Below are positions 24,124 to 33,085 of a DNA stretch of 64,000 bases, one piece after another. Source of the stretch: Globisporangium splendens (taxonomy: Eukaryota; Oomycota; Peronosporomycetes; Pythiales; Pythiaceae). A program made the translations under genes and the position numbers. The stretch lies in contig VFIW01000067.1 of the NCBI GenBank assembly GCA_006386115.1, forward strand, positions 124,001 to 188,000, written 5' to 3'. Each line of letters starts with the position of its first letter. The stretch's first letter is position 1. Below the pieces are notes generated by a model. That model made no database searches and was not told the DNA's origin. It saw nothing but the letters and a program-made list of their open reading frames with translations.

Positions 24124-24620
24124 TCAGCATATTCATATCTACGAGCGCCGTGGTGTCTGACATGCGCAGCTCAACTTGGTAAAGAGTTCTAAGTGGCGTG
24201 TATGTAGGTCCCCAAGTGGAAGCAAAACATCTGCACGTCCAAGTAGATCTGGTGCAATTGTAGTCTAGCCATCAAATGCGTGTAGGCTCATCAGCTCACA
24301 TCTAATTCTCTTGGCATCAATCAGATCAGCAGATGTAGCCAACATGATGTCCGCAAAAAAGCTGCCTTTCTCGGACAAAGAACAGCGTATATTAGTATAC
24401 ACTCTGCCGATGTCCTCAAGAATGCGGGTGTATACGACTATACGCTCAAACGTTTCTCGCTGCAGTATCCAACCTTTCGCAGACAAAATCGGCAATGCTG
24501 CCTTTCTCGGATTCGCCAAGCCGAGCAGCATGAGGAAAATGGCGCTCTCATAAGTGAACTCGCCGCCAACCCCAAGAGCAGACAAGCGCATCCACCGACG
24601 AGCCGACGGACGAAAACGCG
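24124..24620. other. Upstream region of coiled-coil gene copy 1
   Basis: About 500 bp, repeated at 27001-27497. It holds near-palindromic pieces around GTATAC (24395-24435). The long minus-strand frame 24265-24741 has no family support and overlaps the gene start. This region presumably contains the promoter. Confidence 0.35.
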
Positions 24621-25463
24621 ATGGTCGAGAAGCATCCAGCAGTGAAGTTCCCCGAGAGCAGTGCTCCGCAGGACGCTGTGAGCCGACAGGAGTTTGTTGA
24701 CGCGATGCAAGCATTTTCGCAACAAATGCGGAGTATGGCAACCGAGATTAACATGCTTGGCAACACTGTGAAGAGTGCTTTCAATGAGCACCGAGGACTT
24801 ATCGAAGACACCAACGAACGAGTGCGCCAGCTTGGCAGCGCTGTTGATGACACCAACGAACGAGTGCGCCAGCTCGGCAGCGCTGTTGATGACACCAACG
24901 AACGAGTGCGCCAGCTCGGCAGCGCTGTTGATGACACCAATGAACGAGTGCGTCAGCTCGGCAGCGCTGTGGACAGTGCTTTCAATGAGCACCGAGGATT
25001 TATTGAAGACACCAACCAACGTGTTCGGCAGCTGGACAACGCGATGCAAATTAGTTTTGAAGAACACCAGCAACATGCTGGAGCCATCCAACTTGCTCAC
25101 GCACAAGCTGCTGCAGAACTTTGGAACAAACGAGCTGCTGATGTCCACCTTCGGCAAGTCAAGAAGAACCCGAATGCCGTTTTTCGACTGCGCCGATTCA
25201 AGAAAGCGAACCCAGAAATGGAAAGATTCCTACTTGGCGCTGAAGACCAGTCTATGATTCCTGAGGTGAACGTCGGGGAACTCGTGCCGACTGATTTTTT
25301 TCCAACGGACCTTGCTCAACTGCGTCGTTGGACCGAAGAACAAATCAGTCTCCTCGGCACTATCCTCAATGAGGATTTCGGTATTCAAGACAACGATGAC
25401 TTGGATGCTCAGCGTGAGCTCGTGTGCGCGTACCTCTTAGGTTACAAGTACTTGACAGAGTGA
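24621..25463 (+). CDS. Coiled-coil protein with 14-residue repeats, unrecognised family (copy 1)
   Basis: Single exon, 280 residues. Residues ~20-65 are helical (DAMQAFSQQMRSMATEINML); then two copies of SAFNEHRG[LF]IEDTN flank four tandem 14-residue units DTNERVRQLGSAVD (about 63-118), forming a long coiled coil. The C-terminal ~95 residues are a separate compact domain beginning RLRRFKKANPEMERF and containing VNVGELVPTDFFP, LRRWTEEQI and LNEDFGIQ. The same C-terminal domain occurs in the pseudogene at 32.2-32.7 kb, so this is a real family and not a random frame. No signal peptide or membrane segment. Charged and soluble; architecture suggests oligomerisation plus a binding domain (inference). 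Function unknown. Confidence 0.8.
   Translation: MVEKHPAVKFPESSAPQDAVSRQEFVDAMQAFSQQMRSMATEINMLGNTVKSAFNEHRGLIEDTNERVRQLGSAVDDTNERVRQLGSAVDDTNERVRQLGSAVDDTNERVRQLGSAVDSAFNEHRGFIEDTNQRVRQLDNAMQISFEEHQQHAGAIQLAHAQAAAELWNKRAADVHLRQVKKNPNAVFRLRRFKKANPEMERFLLGAEDQSMIPEVNVGELVPTDFFPTDLAQLRRWTEEQISLLGTILNEDFGIQDNDDLDAQRELVCAYLLGYKYLTE
24807..24974 (+). repeat. Four tandem 42-bp repeats in copy 1
   Basis: Four in-frame 42-bp units (24807, 24849, 24891, 24933), each encoding DTNERVRQLGSAVD. Units 2 and 3 are nearly identical at DNA level; unit 4 carries synonymous changes and a GAT to GAC end. Confidence 0.95.
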
Positions 25464-26679
25464 TCAAGCGTATCCAAGTCCACGACCCTGAAGCAGAATG
25501 CCATCGAAATTCCCAACGATACGTCCAACGTCTATAGTAGTGTTTTGTTGTGTAGCACGTCGAAGTAATACCGTAATGCAACAATAAAAGTTTGCTTTAT
25601 TCTTTTGTGTTGTCTGTCAATATGCTTTCCCCCTTTGACTTGGGATTCAGTACGATTTCGTCTAACACAAGCCTTTGAGCCAAGAACGTGAGCTTCCGAT
25701 GGTATTGATGAGTGAGTTTGCGCACTCGTCATCTCCATCATTGAGTCTGCTCATTGTGATTTTGTACTAGGATTCCCTGCCTGCCACAAACACGGAGTTG
25801 ATGATGTTTTCTGTGTGGAACAGTGGCGCATGACTGCGCAGTTCAACGTCTGCTGGGAAATACTCTTGTGACACAAGTTCTCCGCAGTTTTACGTGGGCG
25901 ACGAGATGCAATCCGGAAAACTAACGATTATGTTGGCTCTCAAATCAAAGTTGTCGCGATATTCGATGGCATGCACTCTGCTTTAGCGTCATGTTCGTAT
26001 CTGACATTGCGTGCTGTCGAACATCGCAGCGCCACAAAATTGATCGAGTTAGATCCAATATCAAGTGATATTATTGCGTAGGGTCACCGTAATGCAAATA
26101 GAAAAAGTTTGCTTTGAGAGTTTCAATGTCCTTTTGCCTCTTGTGACCACGGATTCGGTGTGACCTCGTTTACTTCGAAGTAACAAAGCCTACGAACCAC
26201 GCACTTGAGCTTCCAGCAGCATTGGGGAATCAGTGCGCGCACTCTCCGTCTCCATCATCGAGTCTGCTGCACTCACTATGAATCTGTTCTCTGTCACACG
26301 TCCCACAAACACGGTTCTCTGTGTGCAGAAAGAGCGCATGCCTTTTTTCACACCAGCTCGCTGCCTTTGCAAACCCTCAGACACAAAAGAAGCAACAGAA
26401 ACCGATTTCCAATGCACTCGATTTGCGTTTGGTATGTGGTTGGTGTATTTTTTTCGGTCGTGTGTATATTTTTCTTGGGGTTTGTGTGCGCGTGCGCTCT
26501 GTACTCATGTCCTCTTCCTCCACTTCGTTCTTCCTGCCTGCGTCGTCGTCACTCTGGTCCGTCATCCTCTTCAGTTCATCGTCATCCTGACAACAAAGAC
26601 ACAAACAAGATACGAAGCAGGCGGCGCTGGCGCAGACGCTGTTCTGCTGTGTGTGAAGATTCCCTCAATACAAATCTAC
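25464..26679. other. Downstream region of copy 1 with an older internal repeat
   Basis: No supportable gene in 1.2 kb. Two diverged similar stretches are visible: about 25568-25790 and about 26088-26290. Each starts near CCGTAATGCAA...AAAGTTTGCTTT, continues with a GA[CT]T..GGATTC[AG]GT segment, GAGCTTCC, then CTCCATCAT.GAGTCTGCT. This is an older duplication inside the unit. A second copy lies at 28341-29556. Confidence 0.55.
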
Positions 26680-26906
26680 TCACTTCAACTTGGCGATCAC
26701 AGCGTCCACGCGTGGCACGGCCGAGACTTTACCGATCGAAGCCACGGAAGGTCGCGACGTCAACGCCTTCTGTGCCAATTGCTGGATGGCCTGTGGCGTC
26801 GCCGAGTCCGCGAGCGCGAGTGGCGATGGCGCTGGCACCTGGTGGAGGCTCAACAGACCCAAACGTCCCAACACGCCTTCTCGGGAGCCGAGCGATTCGT
26901 ATGCGT
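26680..26906 (-). pseudogene. Orphan 3' fragment of QCR2
   Basis: Encodes the last 76 residues of the QCR2 gene at 29557-30906 (from YESLGSREGVLGRLGLLSL to the LK stop), with one synonymous T/C change near its cut end. Its upstream side joins abruptly to the start of the second duplication unit, so it has no start codon or promoter of its own. Confidence 0.9.
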
Positions 26907-27000
26907 GGTCGTGGGCTTCCTGCCGCTCATGGGCTACATTGACACCAGGTCGGGATGTCGGACGACCACTTTGCGCGAACAATGTCACGCAGTACGGTAA

Positions 27001-27497
27001 TCAGCATATTCATATCTACGAGCGCCGTGGTGTCTGACATGCGCAGCTCAACTTGGTAAAGAGTTCTAAGTGGCGTGTATGTAGGTCCCCAAGTGGAAGC
27101 AAAACATCTGCACGTCCAAGTAGATCTGGTGCAATTGTAGTCTAGCCATCAAATGCGTGTAGGCTCATCAGCTCACATCTAATTCTCTTGGCATCAATCA
27201 GATCAGCAGATGTAGCCAACATGATGTCCGCAAAAAAGCTGCCTTTCTCGGACAAAGAACAGCGTATAGTAGTATACACTCTGCCGATGTCCTCAAGAAT
27301 GCGGGTGTATACGACTATACGCTCAAACGTTTCTCGCTGCAGTATCCAACCTTTCGCAGACAAAATCGGCAATGCTGCCTTTCTCGGATTCGCCAAGCCG
27401 AGCAGCATGAGGAAAATGGCGCTCTCATAAGTGAACTCGCCGCCAACCCCAAGAGCAGACAAGCGCATCCACCGACGAGCCGACGGACGAAAACGCG
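27001..27497. other. Upstream region of coiled-coil gene copy 2
   Basis: Same sequence as 24124-24620, with one base change noted (GTATAG for GTATAT near 27266). No gene seen. Confidence 0.35.
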
Positions 27498-28340
27498 ATG
27501 GTCGAGAAGCATCCAGCAGTGAAGTTCCCCGAGAGCAGTGCTCCGCAGGACGCTGTGAGCCGACAGGAGTTTGTTGACGCGATGCAAGCATTTTCGCAAC
27601 AAATGCGGAGTATGGCAACCGAGATTAACATGCTTGGCAACACTGTGAAGAGTGCTTTCAATGAGCACCGAGGACTTATCGAAGACACCAACGAACGAGT
27701 GCGCCAGCTTGGCAGCGCTGTTGATGACACCAACGAACGAGTGCGCCAGCTCGGCAGCGCTGTTGATGACACCAACGAACGAGTGCGCCAGCTCGGCAGC
27801 GCTGTTGATGACACCAATGAACGAGTGCGTCAGCTCGGCAGCGCTGTGGACAGTGCTTTCAATGAGCACCGAGGATTTATTGAAGACACCAACCAACGTG
27901 TTCGGCAGCTGGACAACGCGATGCAAATTAGTTTTGAAGAACACCAGCAACATGCTGGAGCCATCCAACTTGCTCACGCACAAGCTGCTGCAGAACTTTG
28001 GAACAAACGAGCTGCTGATGTCCACCTTCGGCAAGTCAAGAGGAACCCGAATGCCGTTTTTCGACTGCGCCGATTCAAGAAAGCGAACCCAGAAATGGAA
28101 AGATTCCTACTTGGCGCTGAAGACCAGTCTATGATTCCTGAGGTGAACGTCGGGGAACTCGTGCCGACTGATTTTTTTCCAACGGACCTTGCTCAACTGC
28201 GTCGTTGGACCGAAGAACAAATCAGTCTCCTCGGCACTATCCTCAATGAGGATTTCGGTATTCAAGACAACGATGACTTGGATGCTCAGCGTGAGCTCGT
28301 GTGCGCGTACCTCTTAGGTTACAAGTACTTGACAGAGTGA
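27498..28340 (+). CDS. Coiled-coil protein with 14-residue repeats, unrecognised family (copy 2)
   Basis: Single exon, 280 residues. Differs from the copy at 24621-25463 by one noted residue (K to R in HLRQVKRNPN). The four 14-residue repeats, coiled-coil region and C-terminal domain are unchanged and the frame is intact, so both copies could be expressed. Promoter and downstream regions are duplicated with it. Function unknown, as for copy 1. Confidence 0.8.
   Translation: MVEKHPAVKFPESSAPQDAVSRQEFVDAMQAFSQQMRSMATEINMLGNTVKSAFNEHRGLIEDTNERVRQLGSAVDDTNERVRQLGSAVDDTNERVRQLGSAVDDTNERVRQLGSAVDSAFNEHRGFIEDTNQRVRQLDNAMQISFEEHQQHAGAIQLAHAQAAAELWNKRAADVHLRQVKRNPNAVFRLRRFKKANPEMERFLLGAEDQSMIPEVNVGELVPTDFFPTDLAQLRRWTEEQISLLGTILNEDFGIQDNDDLDAQRELVCAYLLGYKYLTE
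27684..27851 (+). repeat. Four tandem 42-bp repeats in copy 2
   Basis: Same four units as in copy 1, shifted by exactly 2877 bp. Equal repeat number in both copies fits a very recent duplication, since such repeats usually change number quickly. Confidence 0.95.
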
Positions 28341-29556
28341 TCAAGCGTATCCAAGTCCACGACCCTGAAGCAGAATGCCATCGAAATTCCCAACGATACG
28401 TCCAACGTCTATAGTAGTGTTTTGTTGCGTAGCACGTCGAAGTAATACCGTAATGCAACAATAAAAGTTTGCTTTATTCTTTTGTGTTGTCTGTCAATAT
28501 GCTTTCCCCCTTTGACTTGGGATTCAGTACGATTTCGTCTAACACAAGCCTTTGAGCCAAGAACGTGAGCTTCCGATGGTATTGATGAGTGAGTTTGCGC
28601 ACTCGTCATCTCCATCATTGAGTCTGCTCATTGTGATTTTGTACTAGGATTCCCTGCCTGCCACAAACACGGAGTTGATGATGTTTTCTGTGTGGAACAG
28701 TGGCGCATGACTGCGCAGTTCAACGTCTGCTGGGAAATACTCTTGTGACACAAGTTCTCCGCAGTTTTACGTGGGCGACGAGATGCAATCCGGAAAACTA
28801 ACGATTATGTTGGCTCTCAAATCAAAGTTGTCGCGATATTCGATGGCATGCACTCTGCTTTAGCGTCATGTTCGTATCTGACATTGCGTGCTGTCGAACA
28901 TCGCAGCGCCACAAAATTGATCGAGTTAGATCCAATATCAAGTGATATTATTGCGTAGGGTCACCGTAATGCAAATAGAAAAAGTTTGCTTTGAGAGTTT
29001 CAATGTCCTTTTGCCTCTTGTGACCACGGATTCGGTGTGACCTCGTTTACTTCGAAGTAACAAAGCCTACGAACCACGCACTTGAGCTTCCAGCAGCATT
29101 GGGGAATCAGTGCGCGCACTCTCCGTCTCCATCATCGAGTCTGCTGCACTCACTATGAATCTGTTCTCTGTCACACGTCCCACAAACACGGTTCTCTGTG
29201 TGCAGAAAGAGCGCATGCCTTTTTTCACACCAGCTCGCTGCCTTTGCAAACCCTCAGACACAAAAGAAGCAACAGAAACCGATTTCCAATGCACTCGATT
29301 TGCGTTTGGTATGTGGTTGGTGTATTTTTTTCGGTCGTGTGTATATTTTTCTTGGGGTTTGTGTGCGCGTGCGCTCTGTACTCATGTCCTCTTCCTCCAC
29401 TTCGTTCTTCCTGCCTGCGTCGTCGTCACTCTGGTCCGTCATCCTCTTCAGTTCATCGTCATCCTGACAACAAAGACACAAACAAGATACGAAGCAGGCG
29501 GCGCTGGCGCAGACGCTGTTCTGCTGTGTGTGAAGATTCCCTCAATACAAATCTAC
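28341..29556. other. Downstream region of copy 2
   Basis: Second copy of 25464-26679, including the older internal repeat pair. It ends at the QCR2 stop. No gene supported on either strand. Confidence 0.5.
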
Positions 29557-30906
29557 TCACTTCAACTTGGCGATCACAGCGTCCACGCGTGGCACGGCCG
29601 AGACTTTACCGATCGAAGCCACGGAAGGTCGCGACGTCAACGCCTTCTGTGCCAATTGCTGGATGGCCTGTGGCGTCGCCGAGTCCGCGAGCGCGAGTGG
29701 CGATGGCGCTGGCACCTGGTGGAGGCTCAACAGACCCAAACGTCCCAACACGCCTTCTCGGGAGCCGAGCGATTCGTACGCGTTCAGCGCCGCGATGGTC
29801 TTGGCGACTGCGAGCTCTTCAGCCGACACTGGGGTCGTCGCGAGGCTCTTGATCTCGGCCATGAACGATTCAGCGAGAGCACCGACGTTGGCGTTCGCGG
29901 CGTGGCCAGAGAGACCAACCACACCCGAGTCGCCGTAGCTGCCGAAGAACGCGGTGGCGTGCTTTGGGTTCACACGACCCGCCAACAAGGCGCGGAGCAC
30001 GCAGGCGGCGCCGTAGTGTGGGTCGCGCTTGCTGACGGTCTCGAAACCAATCGCGACGTGGGTCACTGGCGACGAGGTCTTCACGCGGGACTCGCCACCG
30101 ACGTACTTGGCTGGGGTGCGGTCAATTGGCGCACCGACTGGCAATTCGCTGAAGTACGCATTGGCGATTTCCGCCAAGTCGCTGTGTTCGATACCAGCAC
30201 CGAGCAAGGCCGCACCCGATGTGTTGACGTACTTCTCGTAGAACTGGACCAGCTCTTCCGTGTCGAACTTGGACAAGTTCTCCGTGGTGATGATCGGGCG
30301 TCCGAGGGTCGCGTCGTCGTAGTACGCAGCGGCGTGGATGCCTTCCAAGAGCGAGGCAGAAGGGTCCGAAGTGAGCTTCTCCAACTCGGCCTTCACTTGT
30401 TCCTTCTGAGTCGTGATGTCCCAGTGGGCGAAACGTGGAGCCAACGTGGTCTCGGCGAGGATCTGCGCAGCCGCGTCCGTGTGTTCTGGGAGCACGCTGA
30501 TCGAGTAGCGCACAAAGTCGCGTCCGGCATCCTTGTTGATCACACCGCCGATGGCTTCAATGTCGCGGTACAACTTGAGGTCCGAGCGCGCTTCCGTGGC
30601 GCGGAACGCCATCTTGGAGAACAGCTGCGAGAGACCAGCAGTCTCATCGGTTTCCACGCGAGAACCAGCCGCGATCTGCACGGCGAGGGTCACGTACGGC
30701 GACGAGTTGTCGGACGCGATCTTGATGCCCGACGTGGCGGTCGATGCCTCGGTCTTTGGCGTCTTTGGCGCCGCTGGGTGGGTCGCTGGGAGACCTGGGA
30801 ACTCCTCGTCGACAGCCACTTGGGCGCCGCCAACGTTGGCCGAGTTGAAGAACGAGCGCGAGGCCGCGCGCGAGACGCACTTGTGCACTTGCGAGCGCGC
30901 GAGCAT
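29557..30906 (-). CDS. Cytochrome bc1 complex core protein 2 (QCR2 / UQCRC2), M16 family
   Basis: Single exon, 449 residues. The Arg/Ser-rich start (MLARSQVHKCVSRAASRSFF) looks like a mitochondrial presequence. The M16 fold is clear: GIKIASDNSSPYVTLAVQI, GSRVETDETAGLSQL, and the C-terminal half with HYGAACVLRALL and SYGDSGVVG. The zinc site HxxEH of active processing peptidases is replaced (SQLFSKMAF), so it is a non-catalytic core subunit, not beta-MPP. The SYGDSG loop fits QCR2 better than alpha-MPP, which has a Gly-rich loop; alpha-MPP is the main alternative. It acts in the mitochondrial inner membrane complex III. Its last 76 codons lie inside the duplicated unit. Confidence 0.85.
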   Translation of the reverse strand: MLARSQVHKCVSRAASRSFFNSANVGGAQVAVDEEFPGLPATHPAAPKTPKTEASTATSGIKIASDNSSPYVTLAVQIAAGSRVETDETAGLSQLFSKMAFRATEARSDLKLYRDIEAIGGVINKDAGRDFVRYSISVLPEHTDAAAQILAETTLAPRFAHWDITTQKEQVKAELEKLTSDPSASLLEGIHAAAYYDDATLGRPIITTENLSKFDTEELVQFYEKYVNTSGAALLGAGIEHSDLAEIANAYFSELPVGAPIDRTPAKYVGGESRVKTSSPVTHVAIGFETVSKRDPHYGAACVLRALLAGRVNPKHATAFFGSYGDSGVVGLSGHAANANVGALAESFMAEIKSLATTPVSAEELAVAKTIAALNAYESLGSREGVLGRLGLLSLHQVPAPSPLALADSATPQAIQQLAQKALTSRPSVASIGKVSAVPRVDAVIAKLK

Positions 30907-31326
30907 GGTCAGCGGATCCGAGGGACGTAGGCAAAGAGAGAGAGAGCGCGAGGGAGCGAGCTGCTGGCGCCGACGCGTGCTTTTCTTTTCTTCCTCACCA
31001 CCAAAACATGCGCACTCATTTGGCAGGTTCCCTCCCCCTCTAGCTTCCTTCTAGCCCCATGTAGAAAACAATATGTTTAAATCAGTCTCCCAAAACAAGG
31101 TGGCAACTGCAATAGACATCTCCGATACACGCAAACGCATGTTCGTTTAATACATAACACAAAGTGTGATTTATACACACTCGACGAAACGCGCGCAGTT
31201 TTTTGGGCTCAAACAGAGTGCACATTTTCGGACTTTGTAGGAGTTATGTGCCACATCGCACGTACCCCACACAACTGGCAAAGCTGATATAGGCGAAACA
31301 GGAATAAAGGGAGAGATTGGACGAGT
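30907..31326. promoter_or_regulatory. Divergent region between QCR2 and SPT4
   Basis: About 420 bp between two start codons, with a purine-rich AGAGAG tract near 30935-30950 just before QCR2. No gene seen; probably holds both promoters and 5' UTRs. Confidence 0.4.
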
Positions 31327-31935
31327 ATGAGCCGCCGCGCGCACCGCGATGAGGAAGACGACGAGCTGGACGACGCCATCGTGCACGCCGACATCCCCAA
31401 CACGTTCCGCGAGCTGCGCGCGTGCATGACGTGCTCGCTCATCAAGACGTTCACGCAGTTCTACGACACGGGCTGCGAGAACTGCGCCTTCCTGCAGATG
31501 GCCGACAACCGCCAGCGCGTCGCCGAGTGCACGTCCGCGTACTTTGAAGGGTGCGTGTTTGCATGTATGTGAAGGGGTAGAGTGGGTGTGATGCGAGGGC
31601 AGCGTACTGCTCTTGCACGATGGGAAATGGCTAATTAATTGGTAAAATATTCTTGCTGTGTGTGATTGACTGTAGCATGATCGCGATGATGCAGCCGAAG
31701 GAGAGCTGGGTCGCGAAATGGCAGCGCATTGGTGGGTGCTATTCTGTGTTTATTTCGCGTGTTTCCCTGTGGTGGCGTTCCTTATTATTGACTGTGTTGG
31801 CGATGATGTTGGCTGGTGCTGCCATTAGTGCGGTTAATACCTGGTATCTATGCCGTGTCGGTGTCGGGCGAGCTCCCAGAGTCGATCAAGCGCTTCCTGG
31901 AAGACAGAAACATCCCGTACCGAGTGCAGAACTAA
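31327..31935 (+). CDS. SPT4: Transcription elongation factor SPT4
   Basis: Three exons (31327-31550, 31676-31731, 31829-31935) give 128 residues, normal SPT4 size. The zinc finger CMTC...CENC, with spacing C-x2-C and C-x2-C (RACMTCSLIKTF and TGCENCAFL), is intact. It is followed by SWVAKWQRI, PGIYAVSVSGELPE and the YRVQN end, all family features. SPT4 pairs with SPT5 to form DSIF, which controls RNA polymerase II processivity. The N-terminus has a short acidic/basic extension (RRAHRDEEDDELDD). Confidence 0.93.
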
Positions 31936-32172
31936 AGAAATTCAGTGTACTGAAAGACGACGGATTTCTACTTTATAGTGATACATACACGCAGCATACC
32001 ATCTTGAGTAGAACGTCATAAATTTGTATTCTCAGCAGCAACAACATGGCTCCAATCGAGCAAAAATGCAGCCTTCATAAATGGTTATCGTATCAGATCG
32101 CGCACCAGTCCGCGGTTGCTCTGCGGAAGCTTCGTTACGCTGCAATGCATGCCACATTCAAATTCTGGCGAG

Positions 32173-32742
32173 TTAACTTGAAAGATAGTGGCGCACACGA
32201 TTGCGACGCGCACGCAAACTGTCCCGCGCCTGGATTCCGAAATCGTCGTTCAGGAGCATGCTGAGCTCGTTGATTTGGCGGTGGCGCCACCTGAGCAAGT
32301 CTCGAAGACTGGCAGGAAAAAACTCTCGTGGCACGAGGTCTCCGACGTTGAGAACGGGAATCGGTCGGTGCTTGCTTGGAGCACCGGGCAGAGAACATCC
32401 GATGCCGTGGTTCACTTTCCGAAAGCGACACAAAGGAGCATCGAGATCAAGGTTGGCACTGTCGAAATTGTTCGTCGTAGTTTGCTGATTCGACAGACGC
32501 GAACGAGACTGCTGATTGCTGAGCTGAAACCCCTGGTGCATTTGTTGCATTTCTTCATGAAAGAGCTGCATTTGTTGGTCAAATCACTGGAAGCTGTCTC
32601 GTATCGTTTGAGCAAGTTCCTCGATGCTTTGTTGGAGCGCGAAAAGTGCCTGTTGCATATCGTCATTCGCTTGGATGATTTCCTCGCATGCCACAGCCCA
32701 TTGGGGAGCGTTGTCGTCGAGATTTCTTGGATCCATATCCAT
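32173..32742 (-). pseudogene. Third, diverged member of the coiled-coil family, with in-frame stop
   Basis: From the ATG at 32740-32742 the frame encodes MDMDPRNLDDNAPQWAV and helical Gln-rich sequence, meets a TGA at about 32586, then continues in the same frame to 32173. The last ~75 residues match the C-terminal domain of the proteins at 24.6 and 27.5 kb: RFRKVN, LNVGDLVPREFFP, LLRWRHRQI, LLNDDFGIQ and RVRHYL. It lacks the 14-residue repeat array. So it is an old paralogue inactivated by one nonsense codon, or a shorter gene starting at the ATG near 32571. No splice pair removes the TGA cleanly. Confidence 0.65.
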
Positions 32743-33085
32743 TTTGAAGCAATCTAAAGTGCGAGTGGGTTGGACGAGGTATTGACGGGCAGAACTTGAC
32801 AGGTGTTGACATAATAAGCAGATTCTCTTGCAGCCAAGGTCACATACAAATCAAGAGCTTCCAGTATCGGCGCACAAGCCTTAAGAACCTACACAAACGA
32901 CCAAACAACTGGAATGTTATTACTTTATAGAGCACGATTTGCCGCGGCGAAGATGGAGATTCCAATTGCTCCACACTCAACATGATGCCGCATTTGGACA
33001 TGCTGTTTGCCACCATGATCTTGAATGCCCCATGCTTTAATTTCACATTCAGACTGCTCTCCATGCTGCGTCAAAGCCCACTTGA
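32743..33085. other. Intergenic with a short uncertain minus-strand frame
   Basis: About 340 bp between the pseudogene start and the epimerase stop. A minus-strand frame from the ATG at 33062-33064 encodes HGAFKIMVANSMSKCGIML and ends at 32840. It has a possible donor (AAAGTAATAA) but no partner exon or family match, so I do not call a gene. Confidence 0.3.

Larger units (their letters stand above)
24030..26906. repeat. Tandem duplication unit, copy 1 (2877 bp)
   Basis: Nearly identical to 26907-29783 with a constant offset of 2877 bp. Internal differences seen by eye are few: about 24389 (T/G), 25165 (A/G) and 25551 (T/C), plus some clustered at the two edges (24030, 24033, 24046, 26902). 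It holds the upstream region and coiled-coil gene, a 1.2 kb downstream region and the last 76 codons of QCR2. The right edge (about 26906) falls inside QCR2 coding sequence, so the join to copy 2 is a new junction. High identity means a recent duplication or an assembly duplicate. Confidence 0.9.
26907..29783. repeat. Tandem duplication unit, copy 2 (2877 bp)
   Basis: Second copy of 24030-26906, in the same orientation and directly adjacent. Its right end continues into the rest of QCR2, so copy 2 has the native right flank and copy 1 the native left flank, as expected for a simple tandem duplication. Confidence 0.9.

Noticed and set aside
24265..24741. 158-codon minus-strand frame upstream of the coiled-coil gene, also at 27142-27618
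   Set aside because: Repeated only because the DNA is duplicated; overlaps the real gene start and has no motif.
26233..27000. 255-codon plus-strand frame with hydrophobic stretches in the duplicated downstream region
   Set aside because: Crosses the orphan QCR2 fragment antisense and the duplication junction; composition irregular, no homologous feature.
24621..28340. The duplicated region as a transposable element
   Set aside because: No transposase or reverse transcriptase, no terminal inverted or long terminal repeats, no target-site duplication; edges lie in unrelated coding sequence as in a plain tandem duplication.
29110..30930. 606-codon plus-strand frame across QCR2
   Set aside because: Antisense shadow of a strong QCR2 coding exon; codon phase bias only.
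23878..32588. Idea that TGA is a sense codon here, from in-frame TGA at 23878 and ~32586
   Set aside because: TGA ends several conserved genes at the expected place (CFAP69, METTL17, QCR2), so the code is standard.
32840..33064. Minus-strand frame with HGAFKIMVANSMSKCGIML
   Set aside because: Good ATG and a possible donor, but no second exon, no family match and only 22 bp from the epimerase stop.
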